Below, one piece after another: positions 23,102-31,144 of a stretch of 64,000 nucleotides of DNA. The notes below the pieces were generated by a model that had not been told where the DNA came from, did not search any database, and saw only the letters and a program-made list of their open reading frames with translations. This DNA comes from Rhodocyclaceae bacterium UBA2250 (GTDB taxonomy: Bacteria > Pseudomonadota > Gammaproteobacteria > Burkholderiales > Rhodocyclaceae). The position numbers and the translations under genes are program-made. The stretch lies in NCBI GenBank assembly GCA_002347285.1, contig DDXW01000075.1, positions 2,977 through 66,976 of the forward strand, in the 5' to 3' direction. Each line of letters begins with the position of its first letter. The first letter of the stretch is position 1.

Positions 23102-23141
23102 AAGCGGATCGTGCCTCGCGGCATGGTCCGCTTTTTCTTTG
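23102..23141 (+). terminator. Intrinsic terminator after the DUF932 gene
   Basis: AAGCGGA ... TCCGCTT outer stem with GTGCC / GGCAT inner stem, followed by TTTCTTTGG. Confidence 0.75.
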
Positions 23142-23280
23142 GCGGCGCTGTGCTGCCAGCGCACCACGTTCAGTTTGGTTCGGTGTAACCCTAATGCGGC
23201 AATTCGCTGCCGCCGCGAAAATTGCGGTTCGACTGCATACCTCCCTGGCTTTTCCTCCCTGAGCCAAGCAGTCATCTTTG

Positions 23281-23312
23281 CCGCCTCGGTGTTCCCGGGG
23301 CGGTTTTCTTTT
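23281..23312 (+). terminator. Intrinsic terminator
   Basis: CCGCC / GGCGG with inner TCGG / CCCG pairing, followed by TTTTCTTTTA. No annotated gene ends just before it. Confidence 0.7.
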
Positions 23313-23424
23313 ATGGCCGTCCTTCCAGGCCGCGGGCGATGCGCCAGCGCAAACAGGGTTGGACGCTGGGTCGGTTTTCCGCTCCCGCTGTAGGCGCACC
23401 TTGGCGCAGGCTATGTCCCATGTC

Positions 23425-23497
23425 CGTCGGCGTTGCCGACAACATGCCCAGGTAGTCCAGACCTTCAAGGCTACGGTGCGTTGCGACGCACGGTCTG
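23425..23497 (+). ncRNA. radC-type structured RNA leader, copy 4 of 5
   Basis: Hairpin 1 GTCGGC-GTT-GCCGAC; conserved ATGCCCAGG; hairpin 2 GTAGTC / GGCTAC; hairpin 3 GTGCGT-TGCG-ACGCAC. It leads the gene at 23597, with another small stem (GGGCAG / CTGCCC, 23541-23555) between. Confidence 0.65.
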
Positions 23498-23596
23498 ATT
23501 CTTCACCACGACGCTCACCGCGTCTTCTTCCATCCCCCTGGGGCAGTGACTGCCCTCGCGGTTGGTGCTGTCTCCGCTCACTTCGAGGACATCACC

Positions 23597-24253
23597 ATGC
23601 CTGCACCTTCTTCCCCCAAGACGCTCTATCGCATCGACGAATGCCCCGACCTGATGGCCGATGGCGTCGTCGGTGACGAGAACGGCAACCTGGTCTTCAT
23701 CTCCCTCTGGGCGCGCGACACCGCCGTCCAGGAATTCCTGGCCCGCCTCACCCTGGGCCGGGACGAACAGGGACTGGATCAGTTCCACGTCATCACCGAG
23801 CAGGGCGCCAGCATCCCGGTCTTCGTCGGCAACGTCGAGAACCTGGAGAAACGCAGCGCACGCGCCTACCGGCGCACGCTGTTCGGCTCGCTGACCAACA
23901 TCTGGCTGTTCGATCGGCGCTGCGTCAAACCCGACAAGGCCAACGCCAGCGCACTGGCGCTCCTGCCTCGCGATTCCACGCACCGGCTCGACCGGCTGTG
24001 GACGCTGGTGCGGGACACGTGCCCGCTGCCGCTTCTCGATCCCTGGCGCGACAGCGTACTGGAACTGCTGCAGGCGAAGTCGATGCTGACGCGCCTGCCG
24101 TTCGCCCTCGGGCCTCTGGAAGGCCATCGGCTCGCCATCGACGTGCCGACGCTGACCGAGGTGCTGGGCGGCCTGATCCGCAGCGGCGCGCTCGTCGGCG
24201 GCGCACCCGCCAGCCGCACCCCCTCGGCGCAACCGCTCGAAGCGGTGGCTTGA
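23597..24253 (+). CDS. Hypothetical ICE protein, 218 residues
   Basis: No characterised family. It starts MPAPSSPKTLYRIDECPDLMADGVVGDENGNLVFISLWARDTAVQEFLARLTLG, an alpha/beta pattern. Later parts read HVITEQGASIPVFVGNVENLEKRSARAYRRTLFGSLTNIWLFDRRCVKPDKANASALALLPRD and a helical C-terminus (WRDSVLELLQAKSMLTRLPFALGPLEGHRLAIDVPTLTEVLGGLIRSG). The site is a weak GAGGA 10 bases before the ATG at 23597. The long leader with a radC-type RNA suggests post-transcriptional control. Confidence 0.7.
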   Translation: MPAPSSPKTLYRIDECPDLMADGVVGDENGNLVFISLWARDTAVQEFLARLTLGRDEQGLDQFHVITEQGASIPVFVGNVENLEKRSARAYRRTLFGSLTNIWLFDRRCVKPDKANASALALLPRDSTHRLDRLWTLVRDTCPLPLLDPWRDSVLELLQAKSMLTRLPFALGPLEGHRLAIDVPTLTEVLGGLIRSGALVGGAPASRTPSAQPLEAVA

Positions 24254-24265
24254 GGTTCCTTCACC

Positions 24266-24287
24266 GGACATGCACGCGCGCATGTCC
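24266..24287 (+). promoter_or_regulatory. Leader hairpin before the methyltransferase-like gene
   Basis: GGACATGC / GCATGTCC, an exact 8-bp stem with a short G+C loop, 34 bases before the ATG at 24321. Confidence 0.45.
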
Positions 24288-24320
24288 GCATCCCTTCATC
24301 TTCAATGCCAGGAGATTCCC

Positions 24321-25436
24321 ATGGCCCTCATGTTCCCGCGGCTCGCCCGCAACTTCGTCAAGAACGGGTACTTCCCCACGGATGAACCCACGCTCGAAAG
24401 AGCACTCACCGCACTGGCGCCCGCCGAGGCCTCGGCCGGGCCGCTGTGCATCCTCGATCCCTGCGCCGGCGAAGGCGTGGCGATCGCCGAAGCCGCGCAC
24501 GCCCTCGGGCGCGAGCAGGTCCAGGCCTTCGCCGTCGAGTACGAGGCCGAGCGCGCACGCCATGCCCGGCAACTGGTCGATCGCTGCATCCACGGCGACC
24601 TGATGGACACACTGATCAGCCGGCAGAGCTTCGGCCTGCTGTGGCTCAACCCGCCGTATGGCGACCTGTCCAAGGACACCAACGGCAACGTCGGCTACCA
24701 GGGCCAGGGCCGCGCTCGGCTGGAAAAGCTGTTCTATCAGAAGGCGCTGCCGCTGTTGCAGTACGGCGGCGTGCTGATCTACATCGTCCCGCACTACGTG
24801 CTCGACGCCGAGCTGGTCGGATGGCTGACCCGGCACTTCGCCGAGTTGCGCATCTACCGCGCGGTGGACACGCAGTTCAAGCAGGTCGTGATCTTCGGTC
24901 GCAAGGTTCGCCAGCGCGACCAGGCATCGGAGTCTGTCAAGGCCACGCGCGCGCTGCTGCTGCAGATAGGTCTTGGCGACGCCGAAGCGGAAGAGCTGCC
25001 AGTCGAATGGCCGTTCCTGCCCTACACGGTGCCTGCCACGGCCGAGCCGGAGCACTTCTACCGCGTGACGATGGAGCCCGAGCAGTTCGCCGAGGAAGTC
25101 GGCCGACTGCAAGGGCTCTGGCCGACGCTCGACACGCACCTGGGCGCCGCGCAGCAGTCGCTGCGGTCCCCGGCGCGAGGTTTATCGCATTGGCATCTCG
25201 CCTTGGCACTCGCCGCAGGTGCGATCTCCGGAGTGGTGAAGTCCAAGACGGGCCGCGTGCTCGTCGTCAAAGGCGACACCCACAAGGAGAAGACCTTGCA
25301 CACGGAGTACACCGAGCGCGACGACGGTTCCGTGGCCGAGACGCGCATCCTGACCGACAAGTTCGTGCCGGTCATCCGTGCCTGGGACATGACACCAGGC
25401 TCGCCGACCTGCGGCGAGGTGTTGACCATCCGCTGA
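24321..25436 (+). CDS. SAM-dependent N6-adenine DNA methyltransferase-like protein (DUF6094 type)
   Basis: A 371-residue protein with the two key motifs of amino-methyltransferases. DPCAGEG at residues 46-52 is the SAM-binding motif I, and LLWLNPPYGDLSK around residue 110 is the catalytic NPPY motif IV. A C-terminal region (about 240-371) of mixed strands may be the target-recognition or partner-binding part. AGGAG precedes the ATG. No restriction enzyme is adjacent, so it is likely an orphan modifying enzyme that protects the ICE or works with the helicase encoded next. The helicase gene is separated by a 132-base leader and is co-conserved in this ICE family. Confidence 0.85.
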   Translation: MALMFPRLARNFVKNGYFPTDEPTLERALTALAPAEASAGPLCILDPCAGEGVAIAEAAHALGREQVQAFAVEYEAERARHARQLVDRCIHGDLMDTLISRQSFGLLWLNPPYGDLSKDTNGNVGYQGQGRARLEKLFYQKALPLLQYGGVLIYIVPHYVLDAELVGWLTRHFAELRIYRAVDTQFKQVVIFGRKVRQRDQASESVKATRALLLQIGLGDAEAEELPVEWPFLPYTVPATAEPEHFYRVTMEPEQFAEEVGRLQGLWPTLDTHLGAAQQSLRSPARGLSHWHLALALAAGAISGVVKSKTGRVLVVKGDTHKEKTLHTEYTERDDGSVAETRILTDKFVPVIRAWDMTPGSPTCGEVLTIR

Positions 25437-25509
25437 TCGCTGTTCCCTGACGGTCGCCGTCGATCTGTTCTTCCACTGCGGCTTCGCGCCGTTCTTCTCT
25501 TCCCACCCC

Positions 25510-25548
25510 GGGGCATGCCATCGCCCCGCAGGGGGAGGTGCATGCCCC
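25510..25548 (+). promoter_or_regulatory. Leader hairpin before the helicase gene
   Basis: GGGGCATGC (25510-25518) pairs with GCATGCCCC (25540-25548). An inner GGGGGAGG lies in the loop, and the true ribosome site (TTGGAG) follows at 25556. The leader resembles the one at 16380-16467. Confidence 0.45.
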
Positions 25549-25568
25549 ATCTTCTTTGGAGCATCACC

Positions 25569-27851
25569 ATGTCCCTCGATACCGAAGTCGTTCCCGCCGC
25601 TGATGGCACGCCCGTCCAGAGCGACGTGCTCGAAGCGACTGCTTCTCCCCTGGCGATGAGCCTTCAGGATTTCGTTGCCGAATTCGGCGACGAGCTGCTG
25701 GACTCGCTCAACCGCGCCAACCCTCCCGTCTACACCGGCCAGGCCCGGCCGCATCGCCAGCTCGTGCTGGCCAGTCTCAAGCGCAAGCTGTTCGGCGCGC
25801 AGGCCGAGGTGGTGCATGCCGTTACCGAGCTGCTGGCCGACCGCGGCGAACGCGCCGCGATCGTCAATGGCGAGATGGGCTGCGGCAAGACCACGGTCGG
25901 CATCGCCACGGCGGCCGTGCTGCACGCCGAAGGCTATCGCCGCACGCTGATCCTCTCGCCGCCTCACCTGGTCTACAAATGGCGCCGGGAAATCCAGGAG
26001 ACGGTGGCCGGCGCCAAGGTCTGGGTGCTCAATGGCCCGGACACGCTGGTCAAGCTCATCAAACTGCGCGAGCAATTGGGCGTGCCGGTACGCGGCCAGG
26101 AGTTCTACGTTCTCGGTCGCGTGCGGATGCGCATGGGTTTCCACTGGAAGCCCGTCTTCAACGTGCGGCGCACGCGGCACGGCGAAGTGGGCGCATGCCC
26201 GGACTGCGGCCAGGTCATCACCAATCTCGACGGCGAGCCGATCAACCCGGTCGAACTCGAAGCCGAGGACTACCGCCGCCGGTGCAGCCATTGCGCCGCA
26301 CCGCTGTGGACGCTGATGCGACCGCGGAGCCTGTCCGCCAGCGACCAGTCCACGGCCGTCTTCAAAGCCTTGCAGCGCATCCCGACCATCGGAGAGGTCA
26401 CGGCGCATAAGCTGATGAAGAAGTTCGGCGACGGCTTCCTGGCCTCAATGCTGGGCGACAACATCCACGAGTTCATCAACCTCATGGATGCCAACGGTGA
26501 GCTGGTGTTCTCGGATCGTCAGGCGCACCGCATGGAGCGGGCGATGGCGAACATGGAGTTCGGCTTCGGCGAGGGCGGGTATCAGCCCAGCGAATTCATC
26601 AAAAGGTACTTGCCGCAAGGCACGTTCGACCTGCTCATCGCCGACGAGGCGCATGAGTACAAGAACGGCGGTAGCGCCCAAGGCCAGGCCATGGGCGTGC
26701 TCGCAGCGAAGGCGCGCAAGGCCTTGCTGCTCACTGGCACGCTGATGGGCGGCTACGGCGACGACCTGTTCCACCTGCTGTTCCGAGCCCTGCCTGGGCG
26801 AATGATCGAAGACGGCTACCGCCCGACCAAGAGCGGCAGCATGACCTCGGCCGCGATGGCGTTCATGAGGGATCACGGCATCCTCAAGGACATCTATTCC
26901 GAGAGCACGGGCACGGCGCACAAGACGGCCAAGGGCAGCAAGGTCTCGGTGCGCACGGTCAAGGCGCCGGGCTTCGGCCCGAAGGGCGTGCTGCGTTGCG
27001 TCCTGCCGTTCACGGTATTCCTCAAGTTGAAGGACATCGGCGGCAACGTGCTGCCGTCCTACGACGAGGAGTTCCGCGAGGTGGCGATGGACACGGCGCA
27101 AGCCGCGGCTTATCGCGATCTGTCGTTTCGTCTGACCTCGGCGCTGAAACAGGCGCTGGCCAAGCGCGACACGACGCTGCTCGGTGTGGTCCTCAACGTG
27201 CTGCTGGCCTGGCCGGATTGCTGCTTCCGGTCGGAGACGGTGGTGCACCCGCGCACACGCCAGACCTTGGCCTTCGTTCCGGCTCAGTTCAACGAGCTGG
27301 AGGTGATGCCCAAGGAGCGCGAGCTGATCGAGATCTGCAAGCAGGAGAAGGCTGCGGGTCGCAAGACGCTGGTCTATTCGGTCTACACCGGCACGCGCGA
27401 CACCACGTCGCGCTTGAAGGTGCTGCTGGAGCAGGAAGGCTTCAAGGTGGCGGTGCTGCGCGCAAGCGTGGATGCCTCCCGCCGCGAGGACTGGATCGCC
27501 GAGCAGTTGGACCGCGGCATCGACGTGCTGATCACGAACCCCGAGCTGGTGAAAACCGGCCTGGACCTGTTGGAGTTTCCGACGATCGTGTTCATGCAGT
27601 CGGGCTACAACGTCTACAGCCTGCAGCAGGCGGCCCGGCGCTCATGGCGCATCGGCCAGAAGCTGCCGGTTCGCGTGATCTACCTCGGCTACGCGGCTTC
27701 CTCGCAGATGACCTGCCTGGGGCTGATGGCGCGAAAGATCATGGTCTCGCAGAGCACGTCGGGAGACGTGCCCGAGTCGGGATTGGACGTGCTGAACCAG
27801 GACGGTGATTCCGTCGAGGTGGCACTGGCCCGGCAACTCGTCGCGGCCTGA
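25569..27851 (+). CDS. SNF2/DEAD-type superfamily 2 helicase with zinc motif
   Basis: A 760-residue SF2 ATPase. Walker A GEMGCGKTT is at 101-109, and the DEAH-like box is LLIADEAHEYKN (D359-H362). Motif III-like ALLLTGTLMGGYGDDLF follows. The C-terminal helicase lobe contains GRKTLVYSVYTGTRD, VLITNPELVKTGLDLL and QAARRSWRIGQKLPVRV (about 675-695), the arginine-rich motif VI of the SNF2 group. Between the two lobes are CPDC and CSHC pairs (about 213-250) that look like a zinc site. It is a fixed member of PFGI-1 elements; its substrate is unknown. It follows the methyltransferase-like gene and ends in a strong terminator. Confidence 0.88.
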   Translation: MSLDTEVVPAADGTPVQSDVLEATASPLAMSLQDFVAEFGDELLDSLNRANPPVYTGQARPHRQLVLASLKRKLFGAQAEVVHAVTELLADRGERAAIVNGEMGCGKTTVGIATAAVLHAEGYRRTLILSPPHLVYKWRREIQETVAGAKVWVLNGPDTLVKLIKLREQLGVPVRGQEFYVLGRVRMRMGFHWKPVFNVRRTRHGEVGACPDCGQVITNLDGEPINPVELEAEDYRRRCSHCAAPLWTLMRPRSLSASDQSTAVFKALQRIPTIGEVTAHKLMKKFGDGFLASMLGDNIHEFINLMDANGELVFSDRQAHRMERAMANMEFGFGEGGYQPSEFIKRYLPQGTFDLLIADEAHEYKNGGSAQGQAMGVLAAKARKALLLTGTLMGGYGDDLFHLLFRALPGRMIEDGYRPTKSGSMTSAAMAFMRDHGILKDIYSESTGTAHKTAKGSKVSVRTVKAPGFGPKGVLRCVLPFTVFLKLKDIGGNVLPSYDEEFREVAMDTAQAAAYRDLSFRLTSALKQALAKRDTTLLGVVLNVLLAWPDCCFRSETVVHPRTRQTLAFVPAQFNELEVMPKERELIEICKQEKAAGRKTLVYSVYTGTRDTTSRLKVLLEQEGFKVAVLRASVDASRREDWIAEQLDRGIDVLITNPELVKTGLDLLEFPTIVFMQSGYNVYSLQQAARRSWRIGQKLPVRVIYLGYAASSQMTCLGLMARKIMVSQSTSGDVPESGLDVLNQDGDSVEVALARQLVAA

Positions 27852-27864
27852 TCCACCCACCCAC

Positions 27865-27898
27865 GCCGGCTGCCCTTCGGGGCGCCGGCTTCTTTTTT
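27865..27898 (+). terminator. Intrinsic terminator after the helicase gene
   Basis: GCCGGC / GCCGGC outer stem with TGCCCTTCGGGGC inside, followed by TTCTTTTTTCC. Confidence 0.88.
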
Positions 27899-28010
27899 CC
27901 GTGCATCGATGGCGCGCGATGAAGTCGGGCGCCTGCCAGTTCCCTTTGTTTGCTGCCCGAACGCTTCGCGGCGGCGATGGTGAGGGCTCCGTGTTCCAGG
28001 GAATTGCCCC

Positions 28011-28622
28011 ATGCAACCACTCACCTGCGTCGCTCACCGCTTGGCTGTGCCTGCCTTGCTGGCCGGCTGCGTGCTCATCACCGGCTGCGCCGCCACGGGC
28101 ACGACGAGCCCTCCCACTGTCCATGACTCGCTCCCCGAGCCTGCGGTGTTGGTCAGAACCATCGCCCCGGAGCCCGAGCCGGGCCTGATCCCGGTGGCCC
28201 GCTACGGGCGCTACACGCTGGTCGAGATGGTGCCGGAACCGGCACAGCGCGACCTGCTGCGACAGGTGATCGAGATTTCGATTCCGCCGATCTTGGACGC
28301 GAGCGTCGGCGATGTCCTTCGGCACGTGCTGCTGCGCACCGGCTACCGGCTCTGCGACGCGACGGAGGCGACCGCGCTGTACGCGTTGCCGCTGCCGGCG
28401 GCGCACCTGCGGCTCGGGCCGCTGCCGCTGCGCGATGCCTTGCTGGCACTCGCCGGCCCGGCCTGGGAGTTGTCCGTCGATGACGCTTCGCGCGCGGTGT
28501 GCTTCACGCGCGTGACGACTGCGCGTGCGCCGAGCGCAAGCCCGATTCCCGCGGCTCCGGCACCGAGCGCGCCGGCCGCCGAACCCGCCGATTCCCACGT
28601 GCCCCAGGAGGCCCAGCCATGA
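28011..28622 (+). CDS. pilL: PilL-type ICE lipoprotein (TIGR03748)
   Basis: A 203-residue exported lipoprotein at the head of the secretion operon. Residues 1-26 form a lipoprotein signal with LITGC (Cys26) as the likely lipobox; LLAGC at Cys20 is an alternative. The mature part has GRYTLVEMVPEPAQRDLLRQVIEISIPPILDASVGDVLRHVLLRTGYRLC (about 66-115), the conserved N-terminal region of the PFGI-1 type IV pilus protein PilL. The last 40 residues are Ala/Pro-rich. The full PilL with a secretin-like part is not present. It presumably anchors in the outer membrane. It overlaps the next gene by 4 bases. Confidence 0.8.
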   Translation: MQPLTCVAHRLAVPALLAGCVLITGCAATGTTSPPTVHDSLPEPAVLVRTIAPEPEPGLIPVARYGRYTLVEMVPEPAQRDLLRQVIEISIPPILDASVGDVLRHVLLRTGYRLCDATEATALYALPLPAAHLRLGPLPLRDALLALAGPAWELSVDDASRAVCFTRVTTARAPSASPIPAAPAPSAPAAEPADSHVPQEAQP

Positions 28623-29263
28623 CCATCCCGCAGCTTCCCGACGAGAACGCCGGCCGCGCGCGCTGGTTGAAGATCACAGCGGCCGCATGGCTGCTGCTCG
28701 TGAGCATCCTGGCCGTGGTCAACAGCGTGGGCCTGTCGCGCCTGAGCGAGCAAAGCCAGGCCAGCGCCCAGGATGCCCACGTGCAGGCGCTCAACACGCG
28801 CGTCGCCGAACTCGAACAGCAGGCGGCGGCCTCGAAGAACCAGCCCAAGCCCGTCACCCAACCCGACTTCGAGGCCGCCCGCAAGTTGCTGGACGAACGC
28901 CTGGCACAGGTGGAGCACACCCAGGGCGCAGACGCCCATGCCGGCGACTTGCAGGCGCTGCAGGCGCGCATGGGCGACCTCGAAGCTCGCATGAAGCGAA
29001 CCGCCGCGCCTGCCGCGGCACCCCGGCGCACCGCCGAGCCGGCCAAGCCCAAGGTGCCCGAACCGCCGTTCAACGTCGTGGGCGTGGAGCTGCGCGGCGG
29101 CGAGCGCTTCCTGTCGGTGGCGGCACCCAAGGCGTCGTCGGTGCTGGACGTGTGGCTGCTGCGCGAAGGCGATGCCGTGGGCGCGTGGCATCTGCTGGCG
29201 ATCGAGGCGCGCGCCGCCGTGTTCCGCGTGGATGGACAGACCCAGCGCCTCGCGCTGCCGTAG
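28619..29263 (+). CDS. Inner-membrane ICE protein with coiled coil
   Basis: A 214-residue protein with one membrane helix at about 20-40 (ITAAAWLLLVSILAVVNSVGL). A long coiled coil follows (about 45-125, heptads through NTRVAELEQQ, LLDERLAQVEHTQ, LQALQARMGDLEARMKR), then a Pro-rich linker. A C-terminal globular region (FNVVGVELRGGERFLSVAAPKASSVLDVWLLREGDAVGAWHLLAIE) resembles PilP/TraP-like periplasmic modules. It starts in an ATGA overlap with pilL. A role in spanning the periplasm of the secretion channel is inferred. Confidence 0.75.
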   Translation: MTIPQLPDENAGRARWLKITAAAWLLLVSILAVVNSVGLSRLSEQSQASAQDAHVQALNTRVAELEQQAAASKNQPKPVTQPDFEAARKLLDERLAQVEHTQGADAHAGDLQALQARMGDLEARMKRTAAPAAAPRRTAEPAKPKVPEPPFNVVGVELRGGERFLSVAAPKASSVLDVWLLREGDAVGAWHLLAIEARAAVFRVDGQTQRLALP

Positions 29264-29272
29264 GAGCCGGCC

Positions 29273-30004
29273 ATGAAGCACGCCGCGATCTGCTTCGCCG
29301 CCATCCTCGCCGCTGTCGCAGGAACGGCAGGCACGGCCTCGGCACAGTCGGCGCCGGTCGCGTCCTCGCGCACGGTGCCCGCCCAGATTCAGAACAGCAG
29401 CGACGCCGCGCTGGACGAACGGCTGGCGCGCGATTGGGGCCTGCGCTCCGATGAGTGGGCGCGCTACCGCCAACTGATGCAGGGGCCGCTGGGCATCTAT
29501 TCCCCGAACCTCGATCCGCTCACGGCGCTGGGCATCGAGGCGCGCAGCGACGAGGAACGCAACCGCTATGCGGAGCTGCAGGTGCAGGCGGAATCGAAGC
29601 GCGTGGGCAAGACGCTGGCCTACCAGCGGGCCTACGACGCGGCGTGGAAGCGGCTCTATCCGGGACAGCAGCGCGTGAACATGCCGGGTGCGAAGGCGCC
29701 GGGCGCCGGCAACCGGGGCTCGGGCCGGCTGGCGGTTTTCGTGAAGGCCGAGTGCCCGTCGTGCGAGCAGCGCGTGCGCCAGCTGCAGGTGGCCGGCACC
29801 GCCTTCGACCTCTACATGGTCGGCAGCCGCCAGGAGGACGCCCGCATCCGCCAGTGGGCGACGCAGGCCGGCATCGACGCCGGCCGCGTGCGCTCCCGCA
29901 CCATCACGCTCAACCATGACGCCGGGCGCTGGCTGTCGCTCGGCCTGCCCGGCGATCTGCCCGCCGTGGTGCGCGAGGTCAACGGCCAATGGCAGCGGCA
30001 GTAA
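29273..30004 (+). CDS. TIGR03759 family ICE protein, exported
   Basis: A 243-residue periplasmic protein. The signal peptide is about residues 1-25 (AAILAAVAGTAGTASAQS). The family region has DERLARDWGLRSDEWARYRQLMQGPLGIYSPNLDPLTALGIEARSDEERNRYAEL. In the C-terminal part, LAVFVKAECPSCEQRVRQLQ (about 150-170) carries a CPSC motif within a thioredoxin-like strand-helix, so it may handle disulfides of secretion proteins. It overlaps the transglycosylase gene by 16 bases. The family is always found in this position of the conjugation cluster. Confidence 0.85.
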   Translation: MKHAAICFAAILAAVAGTAGTASAQSAPVASSRTVPAQIQNSSDAALDERLARDWGLRSDEWARYRQLMQGPLGIYSPNLDPLTALGIEARSDEERNRYAELQVQAESKRVGKTLAYQRAYDAAWKRLYPGQQRVNMPGAKAPGAGNRGSGRLAVFVKAECPSCEQRVRQLQVAGTAFDLYMVGSRQEDARIRQWATQAGIDAGRVRSRTITLNHDAGRWLSLGLPGDLPAVVREVNGQWQRQ

Positions 30005-30573
30005 CCCGCCGTGCAGGCTGCGCGGCCTTGGTCCTCGGCCTCAGCGCCCATGCCGCCATCGTCTTCGGCCAGGAGGTGCCACCACCCGCCTACCAGCTCG
30101 CCGCCCAGCAGGCGGGCGTGCCGTCGCCGGTGCTGTATGCGGTGGCGCTGCAGGAGAGCGGCGCCCGGCTGCGCGGCCGGCTGATCCCGTGGCCGTGGAC
30201 GCTCAACGTCGCCGGCCGCGCCGAACGCTATGCCACGCGGGCCGAGGCCTGCGCCGGCATCCGCCGGGCGCTCGCCCGCACGCCGGTCAACCGCATCGAC
30301 GCCGGCCTCGGCCAGGTCAACCTCGGCTACCACGCGCACCGCTACGCGCATCCCTGCGAGCTGCTCGACCCATACCGCAACCTCGCCATCGCCGCGGAAA
30401 TCCTGCAGGAGCAGCACACGCCGGGCGAGGACTGGCTGGTCGCCATCGGCCGCTACCACCGCCCCGCGGGCGGGGCGCCCGCCGCCCGTTACCGCCGCAG
30501 CGTCCACCAGCACCTGACCCGCGTGCTCGGGCCGGGAGCCTCACTTCCCTCTGCCCGGAGTCCCATGCCATGA
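29989..30573 (+). CDS. Lytic transglycosylase (SLT domain)
   Basis: A 194-residue exported muramidase that would open peptidoglycan for the conjugation channel. Signal sequence is about 1-27 (CAALVLGLSAHAAIVFG). The SLT fold includes YQLAAQQAGVPSPVLYAVALQESG (about 35-58), with Glu in ALQESG as the catalytic acid, and IDAGLGQVNLGYH, matching the usual GLMQV/N motif. NLAIAAEILQEQH and WLVAIGRYHRP complete the domain. Length is normal for ICE/IncP-type enzymes. It is the VirB1-like component. Confidence 0.9.
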   Translation: MAAAVTRRAGCAALVLGLSAHAAIVFGQEVPPPAYQLAAQQAGVPSPVLYAVALQESGARLRGRLIPWPWTLNVAGRAERYATRAEACAGIRRALARTPVNRIDAGLGQVNLGYHAHRYAHPCELLDPYRNLAIAAEILQEQHTPGEDWLVAIGRYHRPAGGAPAARYRRSVHQHLTRVLGPGASLPSARSPMP

Positions 30574-31124
30574 ACCGCATCCTCGTCGCCGCGACTGCGG
30601 CGCTGCTGGCCACCACCGCAGACGCGCAGGACCGCGGCCCCGTTACCAAGAACAGTTCCCCGCCGCTGATCGTGGTCGAGGACAAAGGCGGCACCTCGGC
30701 GCTGCCGTACTACCGGGCCTTGAATCCGCAGGATGCGCAGCCCGGTCAGCCAGCCACGCCGCAAACCAAGCCGCGCATTGGCGGCCCGGCCGAAGCCGAG
30801 GCGGCCATGCTGCCGGTGCGCTCGATGCGGCTGACACCCGGCGACGAGCCGCGCCGCGTGATCCGCGCGCCGGGCCTGACGCCGCTGTTCCTGATCGGCG
30901 ACGACGACCGCTCACGAGCCTGGCTCCAACGACGGGGCAAGGACTTGCAGGCGCTACGCGCCGTGGGCTTGGTGGTCAACGTGGCGACGCCCGAAGCCCT
31001 GGCCGCGCTGCGTCGCCTCGCACCGGGCTTGATGCTGTCGCCGGCCTCGGGCGACGAGCTGGCGCAGCGCTTGGGGCTCAAGCACTACCCGGTGCTGATC
31101 ACCGCCACCGGCATCGAGCCCTGA
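30570..31124 (+). CDS. TIGR03765 / PFL_4695 family ICE protein (DUF2859)
   Basis: A 184-residue exported protein with a signal peptide of about 19 residues (MNRILVAATAALLATTADAQ). The conserved portion is GGTSALPYYRALN and MLPVRSMRLTPGDEPRRVIRAPGLTPLFLIGDDDRSRAWLQRRGKDLQALRAVGLVVNVATPEAL...LAQRLGLKHYPVLIT. The second half resembles a thioredoxin-like or TrbC-type fold without cysteines. It overlaps the transglycosylase stop by 4 bases and is followed by traD. Confidence 0.85.
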   Translation: MNRILVAATAALLATTADAQDRGPVTKNSSPPLIVVEDKGGTSALPYYRALNPQDAQPGQPATPQTKPRIGGPAEAEAAMLPVRSMRLTPGDEPRRVIRAPGLTPLFLIGDDDRSRAWLQRRGKDLQALRAVGLVVNVATPEALAALRRLAPGLMLSPASGDELAQRLGLKHYPVLITATGIEP

Positions 31125-31144
31125 CGTGACGTGAAGCACCCGCC

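Larger units (their letters stand above)
23097..23424. other. Intergenic region with two terminators, no gene seen
   Basis: Apart from the two terminator hairpins (23102-23141 and 23281-23312) I find no ribosome site or plausible protein. The second terminator suggests that a small untranslated RNA or a lost gene once lay between them. Confidence 0.45.
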
